Source: a virus
Virus record (IMG/VR): IMGVR_UViG_3300048839_001666
Coordinates: 1 to 31,432 of that record
Length of the DNA stretch: 31,432 nt
Direction: 5' to 3' (one strand)
Below, piece after piece: positions 15,153 to 23,855 of the stretch; the stretch's first letter is position 1; each line of letters begins with the position of its first letter. The translations under genes and the position numbers were made by a program. Below the pieces are notes generated by a model. That model was not told the DNA's origin and ran no database searches. It saw nothing but the letters and a program-made list of their open reading frames with translations.

Positions 15153-16255
15153 CACTCCACCCCCGCCAGTTCCAGGAACGCCTTCACCCAGACGGCCGCC
15201 GCGTCGGCGTTCTGCCAGGCGTGGCCGAACAACTTCCCCCGCCCGTCGGGCAGGTCCGGGTCGGTCGCCGCCCGCTCGATGGCGTCGGCCCAGTCCCGCG
15301 CCTTCTCGTCGTCGGGCACGTCCCCGTACTCGGCGTAGGCGGCGTGCCTGACCACCAGGTCGGCGTCCGGGTAGGCCCACGGGGCGTTGGTCACCGTCCG
15401 CGCCCCGGCCGCGGCCGCCTCCATCCAGCGGATGGGACTCTTGCTGCGGTTGAACGGGCAGTCGTCCAGGGGCAGGAGGAACACGTGCGGCTTGACCACC
15501 TGGGACAGGTAGGCCGGGTAGTCCCGCAGGGGGACGCCCGGGTGGTAGCGGAAGCCGCGGCCGCCGAAGCGACCCAGGAGGTCGCCGTCGCACTCGCCGA
15601 AGTAGTGGAACTCGTAGCGCCGGCCCTCGCCGGCGTCGCAGCGCTCCAGCAGCAGCCGGACCCCGCCGCGGGCCGTCGCCAGGTCGCCCTCGTGGGTGGT
15701 GCCGCCGGCCCAGGCCACCCGCACGGCCGGGGCGTCGAAGGCGTCCCACGGGGCCGCCCGCGGCCAGTCGCGCAAATCCAGCAGGTTGGGCAGCACCCGC
15801 ACCGCCGTGCGGTCGGAGACGCCCAGTTGTTCGAGGCGGGCGGCCAGGGCGGGCGTGCTGGCCCAGGCGAAGTCGGCGTGGCGGCGGCACAGGGTCAGCC
15901 GGGCCATGAGCAGCGGGTCGTCGGCGTAGCGGGAGCGGGCGGGCGACCAGTCGGGCACCGACCACAGGTCGTCGTCCACGTTCCAGGCCAGCCGGAACGG
16001 GCGGGCCGTGCCACTCCGGGCGGCCGACTCGGCCAGCAGCAGGCCGGCCAGGTCGGGCTCGGCCTCGCGCAGGAGCACGGCCCCGTCGAAGCCGGCCAGG
16101 TCGCGCACGCGCAGGGACGCCGAGAGCACCAGCTCGACCCCGTGCCGGACCCGCAGCAGGTCCACGCAGTGGCGGTAGGGCAGCAGCGTCCGGTAGTGCC
16201 GGCAGGCCCCCTCGGCTAAAGGCAAATGCACGAAGATGCGGCGCGTGGTCGGCAT
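15152..16255 (-). CDS. GT-B (GT4-like) glycosyltransferase
   Basis: 367 residues from ATG 16255. An N-terminal Rossmann-like half starts RRIFVHLPLAEGACRHYR and includes WNVDDDLWSVP (91-101), and VRVLPNLLDL marks the interdomain region. The C-terminal half carries FLLPLDDCPFNRSKSPIRWMEAAAAGA (259-285). This is the Asn-x-x-K...E pattern of GT4-like enzymes that bind the donor diphosphate. It is the first gene of the glycosylation operon, 137 bp downstream of the degenerate modular gene. The AT-rich patch at 16283-16314 may contain a promoter, but no clear -35/-10 pair is visible. Confidence 0.8.
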   Translation of the reverse strand: MPTTRRIFVHLPLAEGACRHYRTLLPYRHCVDLLRVRHGVELVLSASLRVRDLAGFDGAVLLREAEPDLAGLLLAESAARSGTARPFRLAWNVDDDLWSVPDWSPARSRYADDPLLMARLTLCRRHADFAWASTPALAARLEQLGVSDRTAVRVLPNLLDLRDWPRAAPWDAFDAPAVRVAWAGGTTHEGDLATARGGVRLLLERCDAGEGRRYEFHYFGECDGDLLGRFGGRGFRYHPGVPLRDYPAYLSQVVKPHVFLLPLDDCPFNRSKSPIRWMEAAAAGARTVTNAPWAYPDADLVVRHAAYAEYGDVPDDEKARDWADAIERAATDPDLPDGRGKLFGHAWQNADAAAVWVKAFLELAGVE

Positions 16256-16315
16256 GGGGGAGAACGCCCGGGTAGCGTCAGGGTGAATTTTGCGACACTA
16301 CCGGGAGTATGACAC

Positions 16316-16352
16316 GACGCCCCGGAACCGGGTTGAGGGATTCCGGGGCGTC
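16316..16352. terminator. Strong inverted repeat before the glycosylation operon
   Basis: Perfect 12-bp arms (GACGCCCCGGAA and TTCCGGGGCGTC) surround a 13-nt loop. It lies 40 bp downstream of the degenerate gene and 61 bp upstream of the glycosyltransferase start. No T-run follows on the minus strand. It probably ends or stabilises transcripts of the modular-protein block. Confidence 0.5.
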
Positions 16353-16391
16353 GGGCGCCCTGGGGCGGGCGTGCGGGTCGGGATGTGACGG

Positions 16392-17071
16392 TCAGTGGGC
16401 GGATTCGGGCGGGGGCGGGGCGGGCGGCTTGGCGAGGTCGTCGTGGAAGAAGCGGGCCGTCAAGGGGTTATCGGCACCGACGCGCATCGGCTCGGCCCCC
16501 TCGGCCCGCAGATTCCGCGTGACATCCAGGACATGTGATGCACCCAGGGGCCGCCCGTGCGTCTGCAACAACAGGGTGCCGCGTGGGTGTGGGAGGTACA
16601 AGGCAAACCAGGCGGCGTCCGGCTGTTCCGGGTTAGATCTGGCGTGGTAAATCGAGGTGTGGGGGTCGGTGATGCTCGAAGAAATGCGCTTGTGCTGCAA
16701 GATAACCGGGCGCACGTTGCCAACCAAACTGTCCACCGCGTCCGCGTGCCCCTGGAGCCCCTGGTCACGCAGCCAGTCGGAGTACACCCGCACGGCCATC
16801 GGGTCCACCTCGACCGGCATGGACCTCGGCCGCCGCCGTGGCGGGTAGGGGTGGGAGCGATACAGGTGTTCCTAGATGGACAGATGCTCCGGGTGCCCGG
16901 CCACCTCCTGAATCGTCCGCGCGTACCTCACCGGCCGGCCCCCCGGCGGTAGCGCACGCGCCGGCCTCGGTCCAGCAGGATGCGGGCGGCCAGCCGGGCC
17001 AGCAGCAGCCGCCGGTCGCCGGCCGGGGCGACCGCCGGCTCCGGCCCGCGGACCCGGTACGGGAACGGCAC
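16392..17071 (-). pseudogene. Degenerate copy of the modular R-Y-A/TIGR02996-like gene
   Basis: Three pieces line up with the intact modular proteins. The first (17071-16931, from GTG 17071) encodes LLLARLAARILLDRGRRVRYRRG. It shifts frame in a run of six C (16939-16944) where the intact paralogue near 9442 has seven. Restoring one base continues as RPVRYARTIQEVAGHPEHLSI until an in-frame TAG at 16874-16872. The same frame then continues through MPVEVDPMAVRVYSDWLRDQGLQGHADAV (ATG 16820) to 16392, ending in the usual RNLRAEGA...FFHDDLA. The last 142 residues could still be translated from ATG 16820. A sequencing error could explain the base loss, but not also the amber codon. This protein therefore looks broken or recoded. 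Confidence 0.75.
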
Positions 17072-17084
17072 GGGGCGGGCGCGG

Positions 17085-17816
17085 TCACGCGGGCTGGCAT
17101 CGGGCCTCCTCCGGGGCGGGGGCGGGGTGGGCATCGCAGAAGCCTCTCAGGTCGGGGTGCAGGTGGGCGGACGGGACGCCCCGGCAGGGCAGCACGCGCA
17201 CGCGCCGGTCGTCCCGGCGGGCGGAGCCGAGCGCGTCGGCCAGGGCGAACCGGTTGCGGTTGCGCCAGTCGGCGGCGGCCCGCGCGGCGGCCTCGGAGGG
17301 GAAGATGGCGTGGGCGGCCCAGCCCGCGACCCACTCGTTGCGGCCGCGCCGGTCGGGGCGTAGGTGCTCGGGCAGTTCCCAGACGTGGACGGCCGACGGG
17401 GCGGCGCGGGCCGGGGACTCGACGCACACCCAGCCGAACGCGCCCGGCGGGTCGAACTCGCGCTGGTGCCGGGCGTACCACTCGACGCCCCGCACCCGGG
17501 CGGCGAACGCCGCCGGCGTGAACGGGTTGCCGCGGTGGAACGGGAACCAGCCGCGCAGGGCGGGCGGCACCCTGGCGCCGGCCCCCTGCTCGTACAGGGC
17601 GTCGGCCAGGGCGTCCAGTTCGGTGCCGGTTCCGGGTTCGGCCAGCCAGCCGCGGACCACGCCGGCGATTCGGTGCCACCGGGAGGCCGGGACGGTGTGG
17701 GCGGCGTCGGCGGCCAGTTCGGCGGCCCGGCCGCGGGCGCCCCAGGGGAGGCAGTCGGGGTGCAACTCCTCCCAGCGGACGTCCCCGACGTAGTGCCGGG
17801 AGGTCATGTACGGCAC
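17085..17816 (-). CDS. Hypothetical 243-residue protein downstream of the giant gene
   Basis: GTG 17816 has GGAGGG 7 nt upstream and starts VPYMTSRHYVGDVRW, only 16 bp after the giant gene. It is mixed alpha/beta, Trp- and Arg-rich, with no membrane segment or known motif. One stretch reads LHPDLRGFCDAHPAP. It lacks the R-Y-A motif, so it would be an unprocessed partner of the giant protein. Function unknown. Confidence 0.6.
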   Translation of the reverse strand: MPYMTSRHYVGDVRWEELHPDCLPWGARGRAAELAADAAHTVPASRWHRIAGVVRGWLAEPGTGTELDALADALYEQGAGARVPPALRGWFPFHRGNPFTPAAFAARVRGVEWYARHQREFDPPGAFGWVCVESPARAAPSAVHVWELPEHLRPDRRGRNEWVAGWAAHAIFPSEAAARAAADWRNRNRFALADALGSARRDDRRVRVLPCRGVPSAHLHPDLRGFCDAHPAPAPEEARCQPA

Positions 17817-17832
17817 GGGCGTGCCCTCCGAA

Positions 17833-20800
17833 TCAATACAAGGACAGGCGGAACTTTTCCGCGCTCATTGTATCATTCGTCCGGGCGGGCGCCAGATTTG
17901 ATTTGCCCCCGCCCCCCAGCCAGGAGAACAGGCCGTACCGCACCGGGGAGCCGGGGCGGCGCATGCGGCGGGGCTGGTCGCCGCCGTCGGCTTCGGGGGC
18001 GGCGTCGTCGTGGCGGAACTCGTCGTCAGACGACTGGTGCGTCGCGCCTTCCGTTCGCAACTCGCGGGTCACTTTCCGCGCCTGTTCGAGCGGCATCCGG
18101 GCGCTCCAGACCATGCTGCCGCCCTGCGGCCTGGGAAGGTTGAGCGAGACGCGGGCGTGGGGAACCCCGAACATGCCCCGCTCGGGCTCGCGCCAGGCCA
18201 TGTAGTACGGCTCGCCGGGTTGTACGCTGGACTGAATGCCGCCGCCGTTCTCGTTCTCCCTCCTGTGCGCGTTAATGACGGCCATGTGCCCCATCATCCC
18301 GTGGTCGCCGAGGAACTCGGCCAGGACGCCGGCCCCGTCGGGGTGCAACACCAAGTCGCGGTAGACGTGGCCCTCCGGGTGGTGTGCGCCCCCGACGATG
18401 GCGCCGTAGTCTGGGTGCCGGATGACCTCCCCGATGGTCGCCCGCGCGTACCTCACCGGCCGCGCCCCCCGGCGGCGGTAGCGGAACGCCCCGCCGGCCT
18501 TCTGCCGGGCGCGCCACTTGTCCACGAGGTCCTTGAGCAGCCCCGGGTTGCCCAGGTACTTCTCCTTGATTTTCTTCGCGTCCTCGGGCGTGGCCCCGCG
18601 CAGCATGTCGGCCAGGAGTCGCTTCCGCGCGGCCTCGTCGTTGACCCGCGGCGGGGCGACCGGCTCCGGCGTCTCGTGGTGGGCGCGCCAGCCGGCCCCG
18701 GCGCTGGACCCGGCGTACGCCTTCATGGCGGCGGCGGCGGCGGGGTCGGCGAGCCCGCGGGCGCGGAAGTAGTCGGCCCCCTGCTCGGCCAAGGCCCGCT
18801 TGGTCGCCCGGTCGGCGATGCGGCGCAGGGCGTTCTCGACCGCAGCCCTGGTCGCCGGCGCCCACTCGCCGTCCCGCTTGCCGGCCAACTTCTTGTCGCC
18901 GTACTGCATCCCCGCCGCGGCCGCGTGCAGGGCGTCGCCGTGCCTGTCCAGGGTGTCGTTGTTGGTGGCGTCCTCGTGCTCGATGCCCTTGTCGTCGAGC
19001 ACGCGCTCGAGCGATTCCTCCAGGGCGAGGGCGTGGCCGACCCGGCCCCAGTTGACCGACCCGGCGTAGTCGGTCCCCTTGAGCAGGTCGCCCAGGCGGC
19101 GGAAGTGGCCCACCCGCTCGGCCGCCGTGCCGGACTCGGACAGGGCCGCCCGGGCCTCCTTGTGCTGGGGCGAGTTGCCATCGGTCTTGGCCATCACGTC
19201 GCGCAGCAGGTAGGCCAGACGGGTGTTGGCCAGCCGGGGGTCCACCCGGGGTGCCTCGCGCCGGGCCTTCGCCCCCGACGGGGCGGGGCTGTCCACGAAC
19301 GCCCCCAGGTCGAGCTGGCGCCGCTGCACGCCCGGCGAGCGGGCGCCGGCGGACGGGGCCGGGCCGGACGGGGACTCGGACAGGGCGGCCAGGGCGGCGT
19401 CGTGGCCCGCGCCCGCGGCGAGGGCGGCGGCGGCCGCGCGCAGGTTGACGCGCAGGTGGCCCTTGTGCGTGCCCTTGTCGCGGTAGAGGGCGTTGACCTT
19501 GGGGGCGGCGCCGGATTCGCGGAGGGCGTCCAGGGCGTCGTGCAGGCGGGCGAAGCCGGCGTGGTCGCCGGAGAGGGCCAGCTTGAGGGCGGTGCGGGCC
19601 GGGTGCTCGGCCGGGGACGGGCCGACGACGGCGCTGTGCACGCCCGGGACGGCGTCGTGCGGCAGGGTCGCCTCGATGGCGTCGAGTTCGAGCCGGAGCG
19701 GGTGGCGGGCCGGCAGCGGGGTCGGGCCGCCGCCGGGCTCGGGGACGGCCGACGCGACCGGGCGGGCGGGCGGCGGGGGCGGGGAGCCGGCGGCGCTTCT
19801 TCTTCGGGGGGGCTTCGGAATCGGGCGGGCCACCGGGTGCGACCCCTTCCGGTAAGGACCCACGCCCGGCCGGCCGGCGTAGCGGGCGGGGGTGCCGCGC
19901 CGGCGGAACCGCTCGGGCCGGTCGCCGTCGTCGTGGCCGTCGAGGATGCCGACCAGCCGGGTGCCGGCGTTAACCCCGGGGGCGGACTCGGCCAGGTCGG
20001 CGGCGAACGCCTCCGCCTCGGGGTGGGTGAACTCGAAGTGGTAGGCCATCGGGCTGCGCCCCTTGCCGTCGTGGAAGGCCGCGTGGACGACGTGCCGCTG
20101 GTTGGAGCCGGGGTCGCCCTCTTGCGAATAGGCCAACTCGAACGGGCCGTGCGTGCCGAGCGGGCGGTAGCCGACGGCCGGGTCGAAGTCGGTCGCGCCC
20201 GGGGTGGCGAACTCGTGCCACAGGTTGTCGTTGCCCTGGTCGGTCTGCATGCGATGGCGGACGTGCGCGGCGATGGGGGTGGCCTCGGGCCACGTCTCCT
20301 GGACGTGGTCGGCGAAGGCCATGTGCTTGACCGGGTCGTACACGTCGCGGGCCAGGGCGCGCACCAGCGGGGCGTGGTTCTCCATCGCGTACCGCACCCG
20401 GCGCCCGCGCCGCGCCAGCCGGGCCGCCCTGCCCTTGCCGGCCCGGCCCTCGGTGCCGGCGAGGGCGACGCCCTTCGGCCCGCCCGCGCGGGTGCCGGTG
20501 ACCGCTCCGGTGCCGCCCTTGCTCATCATGGTGCGGATCTGGTTCAGGACGTCCTTGCGGCCGGCGGCGTTCTCGGCGCCGCTCATGGCGAGCAGGTCGC
20601 GGTGTGATTTGGCCAACTCGTCGCCGAGCTTGCCGGCCCCGGGCCACGGGGCGTCGCCGGCGTGGTCGCGGTGGACCAGCCAGTGGCCGGACGGCCCCTC
20701 GACGACCTGGTGGCCGTTCTTGTGGGCCCATTCGAGGATGGCGGCCCGGTGGGCGGGGTCGGCCACGTCGCGGTGGTTCAGGTGGGCGGCCCGGAGTTTG

Positions 20801-23448
20801 CCGGCCTTGAAGTCGCGCAGGTGGTCGGCCAGGGCGGCCGAGACCGCGACCCCGCCGCGGGCCAGCCGGTCGGCCCGGTCGGCGGCCTCCACCCAGGCGG
20901 GGGCCGGCCGGCCCGAGTCGGGCGACTTGCCGCGGAGCCGGCGGGCGACCCAGTTGGCGACCGGGGCGGCGGCGCGGGCCATGCCCCGGCCGATGGTGCG
21001 CGGGTCCATGTAGTGGTCGACCGCCTCCCCGGCGGCCTCCAGCCGGCGGCGGACGGTGGACAGCGCGCCCGGGCCGCGAGAGGAACTCGGGGGCGAGTCG
21101 GGGGTGTCGTCCACCATGTGGGCGAACGGCTCCAGGTCCGGCAGGTCGTCGTCGCCGCCGTCGTAGCGCAGGGGCGAGCCCCGGCGGCGCATGCGGCGGG
21201 GCTGTTCGGGCGGCGGGATTTGGCGGTGGGTGAACGTGTCGCCGTGGACGGCGCCTTCGGCGAGCAGGCCGTGCCCCAACTCCTCCGCCTCGTGGAACGG
21301 CATCGGCGACGACTCCCACTCCATCCGGTCGTTCGGCTGGTGGTGCGCCTGCATGTCCATGACAATCTTGAACCCCGTGTTGGCGCCGCGGTCGAAGTGG
21401 GCCCGCAGTCGAAACCGGGTCGGCATGGGCGGAACCTGTTGGCCGGGCCGAGCGTTGTACGCATCCAGTTGCCGCCGGAAGCCGTTCCCGTCCCGCGCGT
21501 GCTCGCGAATGACCCGGGCGTGATGTTCCCCGATGTCCTCGTGGACCTTGTCGGCGTACACGAGTTGGCCCTCCGGCGTCGGGTCGGCGAACAGCGACCG
21601 GTGGAAGGCGGCGTGGTCGTGCCCGCCCTGATTCTCGTGGAAGGCATACCGCACCGGCCGCCCCCGGCGGGCGAACGGCACCGGGCGGGGCTCGGCGGCG
21701 TGGCCGGCCTCGTGCAGGGCGACCCGGGCGGCGACGTGGGGGCTCGCCCCCTCATCGACCAGCCCGCGCGCCAGGGCGACGGCGTCGGCGTGGGGCAGGA
21801 CGGTCTTCCAGCGGAAGCCGCGGTCGGGGTTCGCGTGGTGGCGCATGAACAGGCTCACCTGGGTGCGGCCGCCGTCGAGGCCCTTGAGCAGGTCCACGGA
21901 CGTGCGGGTCGGGGTGTCGCGGGGCGTGCCCTGGAGGTGGTAGGCCGACGACGGGCTGAACGCCGGCACGGCCCCGGTCGGGTCGGCCGCGGACGCCCGC
22001 GCCTGCGCCCGGATGACGGCCGCGTGGTGCTCGCCGACGTCCTCGTGGACCTTGTCGGCGTAGGCCAGCGTGCGGGTCGGGTCGGACGTGGCGCCGGGCT
22101 GGGACAGCCCCTCGTGGAAGGCGGAGTGGTCCACCGCCGGCCTGGCCCAGGCGGCGGGGTTGTTCAGCTCCAGGCCGGCGTAGCGCAGGGGCGGGCGGGC
22201 GCGGCGGCGCATGCGGGCGGGGGGCTGGCCGCCCTCGGCTTTGGGCGGGTCGTGGCGGAACTGTTCCGGGACTCGCGGGTGGGGGACGGCCCCCTCGGCA
22301 CGCAGCCCCCGGGTCAGGGCGAGCGCGTGCTCGTGCGGCACCTCGGCGACGAACTCGAAGTGGTTGCCGTGCGCCACGTCGGGTAACTTCAGTTGCACCT
22401 GGGTCTTGCCGCCGTCGCCGGCTTCGGGGTGGACGTGGTAGGCGGCCGCGTCCGGGTCAACGTCCCGGTAGCCGGGGCCGCGGAAGTACCAGCCGCCTTC
22501 GAGGTACGAATCCTTGCCGGCCGCGTGCCGCCCGCGGGACCGCTCCATCATGCCCTGGATGAGGTCCGCGTGGGCTTCCAACCCCTGGTCGCGGAGCCAG
22601 TCGGCGTACTTGCCGGCGTGCCCCCAGTCCACCCGGTAGTCGCCCGCCCCCTGGGGCGGCCTCATCGCCGCGTGCCACTCCGCGTGGTCCGGGTGGGCCA
22701 GTGACTCCTGCACCGTCCGCGCGTATCGCACCGGCCGCCCGCCCCGGCTCATCTTCGCCGGCACGCACGACCCCTCGCGGCACTTGGCGCTGGCCAGGTG
22801 GGCGGCCTTGCCGCGGGGGTGGCCCTTGGACAGGTAGAAGTTGAACCAGGTGGTGAACAGCGCCCGCTTGCCGTTGGCCGGGCGCGGCTTCTTCTTCGGG
22901 GCGGGGGCGTCGGGCTCGGAGCGGGCCATGCGGCGGGGCTCCCGGGGTTCGGCGGGCGTGGCGGCTTCGTCCGCCCGACGCAACTCATCGTTGACGGCCT
23001 CGCCCTGAACGTGAGCGCCCTCGGCCCGCAACCGCTTGACCATGTCGAGGCCCTCGGCGGCGGGCACTTCGACGTGCCAACTGAGCTTGTGGGACGGGGC
23101 GTGGTGCGCCCGCATGTTGAGCATCACGAACCGCTTGCCCTGGCTGTCCGGGCCGGTCGCGAAAACGCCCGTTCCGTGTTGCGGCATCCACCCCAACCCG
23201 TCTCGCGGGCCGTGCACCACCGCCCCCTCCTCGCCGCTGACGTGCGCGGCGGGCCAGCCCTCGCCGTGCCGGCGGATGAGGTCGGCGTGGGCCTCCCCGA
23301 CGTCCTCGTGGACCTTGTCGGCGTAGGCCATCCGGGCCACTGAGTCGGACGGGTTCGCCAGCAGGTGGCGGTGGAAGCCCGAGTGGTCGCCCCCGCCCTG
23401 CGACTCCGCGAGGGCGTATCGGACCGGGCGGCGGCTGGCATTGACCAT
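17833..23448 (-). CDS. 1871-residue giant modular protein with nine P-V-R-Y-A-type motifs
   Basis: ATG 23448 starts MVNASRRPVRYAL, so the protein opens with the motif itself. Further copies lie near residues 241, 419, 598, 759, 1017, 1187, 1664 and 1835. Consensus: R-x-x-G-x-P-[VL]-R-Y-[A/G/D], usually after Met-Arg-Arg-Arg. Several inter-motif segments are about 160-180 residues and contain D-H-x-x-F-H..L, a YADKVHEDVGE.HAdlIR or YADWLRDQG..AHADLI signature (TIGR02996-like), and a beta part closing with RGLRAEGA. The long segment 1187-1664 is different: Ala-rich helices, a NWGRVGHALALEE unit shared with the 971-residue protein, and a helical EDAKKIKEKYLGNPGLLKDLV region. Residues about 185-235 form a basic patch with AKCREGSC. 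No secretion signal or enzyme motif is seen. It takes the place of a MuF-type minor head gene, so injected internal virion cargo is plausible but unproven. Confidence 0.8.
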   Translation of the reverse strand: MVNASRRPVRYALAESQGGGDHSGFHRHLLANPSDSVARMAYADKVHEDVGEAHADLIRRHGEGWPAAHVSGEEGAVVHGPRDGLGWMPQHGTGVFATGPDSQGKRFVMLNMRAHHAPSHKLSWHVEVPAAEGLDMVKRLRAEGAHVQGEAVNDELRRADEAATPAEPREPRRMARSEPDAPAPKKKPRPANGKRALFTTWFNFYLSKGHPRGKAAHLASAKCREGSCVPAKMSRGGRPVRYARTVQESLAHPDHAEWHAAMRPPQGAGDYRVDWGHAGKYADWLRDQGLEAHADLIQGMMERSRGRHAAGKDSYLEGGWYFRGPGYRDVDPDAAAYHVHPEAGDGGKTQVQLKLPDVAHGNHFEFVAEVPHEHALALTRGLRAEGAVPHPRVPEQFRHDPPKAEGGQPPARMRRRARPPLRYAGLELNNPAAWARPAVDHSAFHEGLSQPGATSDPTRTLAYADKVHEDVGEHHAAVIRAQARASAADPTGAVPAFSPSSAYHLQGTPRDTPTRTSVDLLKGLDGGRTQVSLFMRHHANPDRGFRWKTVLPHADAVALARGLVDEGASPHVAARVALHEAGHAAEPRPVPFARRGRPVRYAFHENQGGHDHAAFHRSLFADPTPEGQLVYADKVHEDIGEHHARVIREHARDGNGFRRQLDAYNARPGQQVPPMPTRFRLRAHFDRGANTGFKIVMDMQAHHQPNDRMEWESSPMPFHEAEELGHGLLAEGAVHGDTFTHRQIPPPEQPRRMRRRGSPLRYDGGDDDLPDLEPFAHMVDDTPDSPPSSSRGPGALSTVRRRLEAAGEAVDHYMDPRTIGRGMARAAAPVANWVARRLRGKSPDSGRPAPAWVEAADRADRLARGGVAVSAALADHLRDFKAGKLRAAHLNHRDVADPAHRAAILEWAHKNGHQVVEGPSGHWLVHRDHAGDAPWPGAGKLGDELAKSHRDLLAMSGAENAAGRKDVLNQIRTMMSKGGTGAVTGTRAGGPKGVALAGTEGRAGKGRAARLARRGRRVRYAMENHAPLVRALARDVYDPVKHMAFADHVQETWPEATPIAAHVRHRMQTDQGNDNLWHEFATPGATDFDPAVGYRPLGTHGPFELAYSQEGDPGSNQRHVVHAAFHDGKGRSPMAYHFEFTHPEAEAFAADLAESAPGVNAGTRLVGILDGHDDGDRPERFRRRGTPARYAGRPGVGPYRKGSHPVARPIPKPPRRRSAAGSPPPPPARPVASAVPEPGGGPTPLPARHPLRLELDAIEATLPHDAVPGVHSAVVGPSPAEHPARTALKLALSGDHAGFARLHDALDALRESGAAPKVNALYRDKGTHKGHLRVNLRAAAAALAAGAGHDAALAALSESPSGPAPSAGARSPGVQRRQLDLGAFVDSPAPSGAKARREAPRVDPRLANTRLAYLLRDVMAKTDGNSPQHKEARAALSESGTAAERVGHFRRLGDLLKGTDYAGSVNWGRVGHALALEESLERVLDDKGIEHEDATNNDTLDRHGDALHAAAAGMQYGDKKLAGKRDGEWAPATRAAVENALRRIADRATKRALAEQGADYFRARGLADPAAAAAMKAYAGSSAGAGWRAHHETPEPVAPPRVNDEAARKRLLADMLRGATPEDAKKIKEKYLGNPGLLKDLVDKWRARQKAGGAFRYRRRGARPVRYARATIGEVIRHPDYGAIVGGAHHPEGHVYRDLVLHPDGAGVLAEFLGDHGMMGHMAVINAHRRENENGGGIQSSVQPGEPYYMAWREPERGMFGVPHARVSLNLPRPQGGSMVWSARMPLEQARKVTRELRTEGATHQSSDDEFRHDDAAPEADGGDQPRRMRRPGSPVRYGLFSWLGGGGKSNLAPARTNDTMSAEKFRLSLY

Positions 23449-23468
23449 AGGTATTTTCCGGGTATATT
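23441..23468 (+). promoter_or_regulatory. Sigma70-type promoter for the plus-strand gene pair
   Basis: TTGACC (23441-23446), a 16-bp spacer and TATATT (23463-23468) match the sigma70 consensus at 5/6 and 5/6. Start of transcription is expected near 23475. The -35 overlaps the first codons of the giant gene, so binding here could interfere with or divide transcription of the giant. Confidence 0.75.
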
Positions 23469-23543
23469 ATGACGTTTGTAAGGGCCGGGCGGGGCGTCCG
23501 GCCGGGGCGGTTCGTGGTGCCGGAAGGCGGGGGGGATGTCGCG

Positions 23544-23855
23544 ATGGTCGGGCTGGAGGAACTGGACCGGATGGTCGAGGCGGCGGCGCGGTCGCACCCG
23601 GAGTTCGAGCACGAACTGGACGAGTGCGGCAGCGAGTTCCGGGCGCTGGGGGTCACGGCCCTCTACCTGGGGCGGGCGGCCGGGTGCGGCATGCCCTGGG
23701 TGCGCGAGCACCTGAAGAACGAGGGGCTGGCCGACCTGCTCGCCCTGGACCGCCGGGAGTTGGGGGCGGCGTTCGCGGGCTACGTCCGGCGCGGGCCGGC
23801 CCGGCGGGCGCTGGCGGAAGCGGCGGCGGCTGGGGAGGGCGCGCGATGCGACTGA
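23544..23855 (+). CDS. Small plus-strand protein (moron candidate, gene 1)
   Basis: The promoter places transcription start after the upstream-most ATG (23469), so ATG 23544 is preferred. It sits behind a G-rich ribosome site and gives 103 residues beginning MVGLEELDRMVEAAARSHPE. GTG 23514/23517 are alternatives. It is mostly helical and acidic then Ala/Arg-rich, with a Gly/Tyr/Arg stretch in the middle (GVTALYLGRAAGCGMPWVREHL). It overlaps the next gene by 10 bp. Orientation opposite to all late genes, together with its own promoter, suggests a cargo gene expressed independently. Family unknown. Confidence 0.65.
   Translation: MVGLEELDRMVEAAARSHPEFEHELDECGSEFRALGVTALYLGRAAGCGMPWVREHLKNEGLADLLALDRRELGAAFAGYVRRGPARRALAEAAAAGEGARCD

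Noticed and set aside
16872-16874. Genome-wide amber recoding
   Set aside because: Only one internal TAG is visible and it lies in a gene that also carries a frameshift. Other genes end normally and no suppressor tRNA is seen.
18010-20607. 865-codon plus-strand frame opposite the giant gene
   Set aside because: Shadow of GC-rich coding on the other strand, where repeated protein motifs are conserved despite DNA divergence.
23469-23543. Upstream start (ATG 23469) for the first plus-strand gene
   Set aside because: This ATG lies only one base past the -10 hexamer, before the expected transcription start, so it would not be on the transcript.
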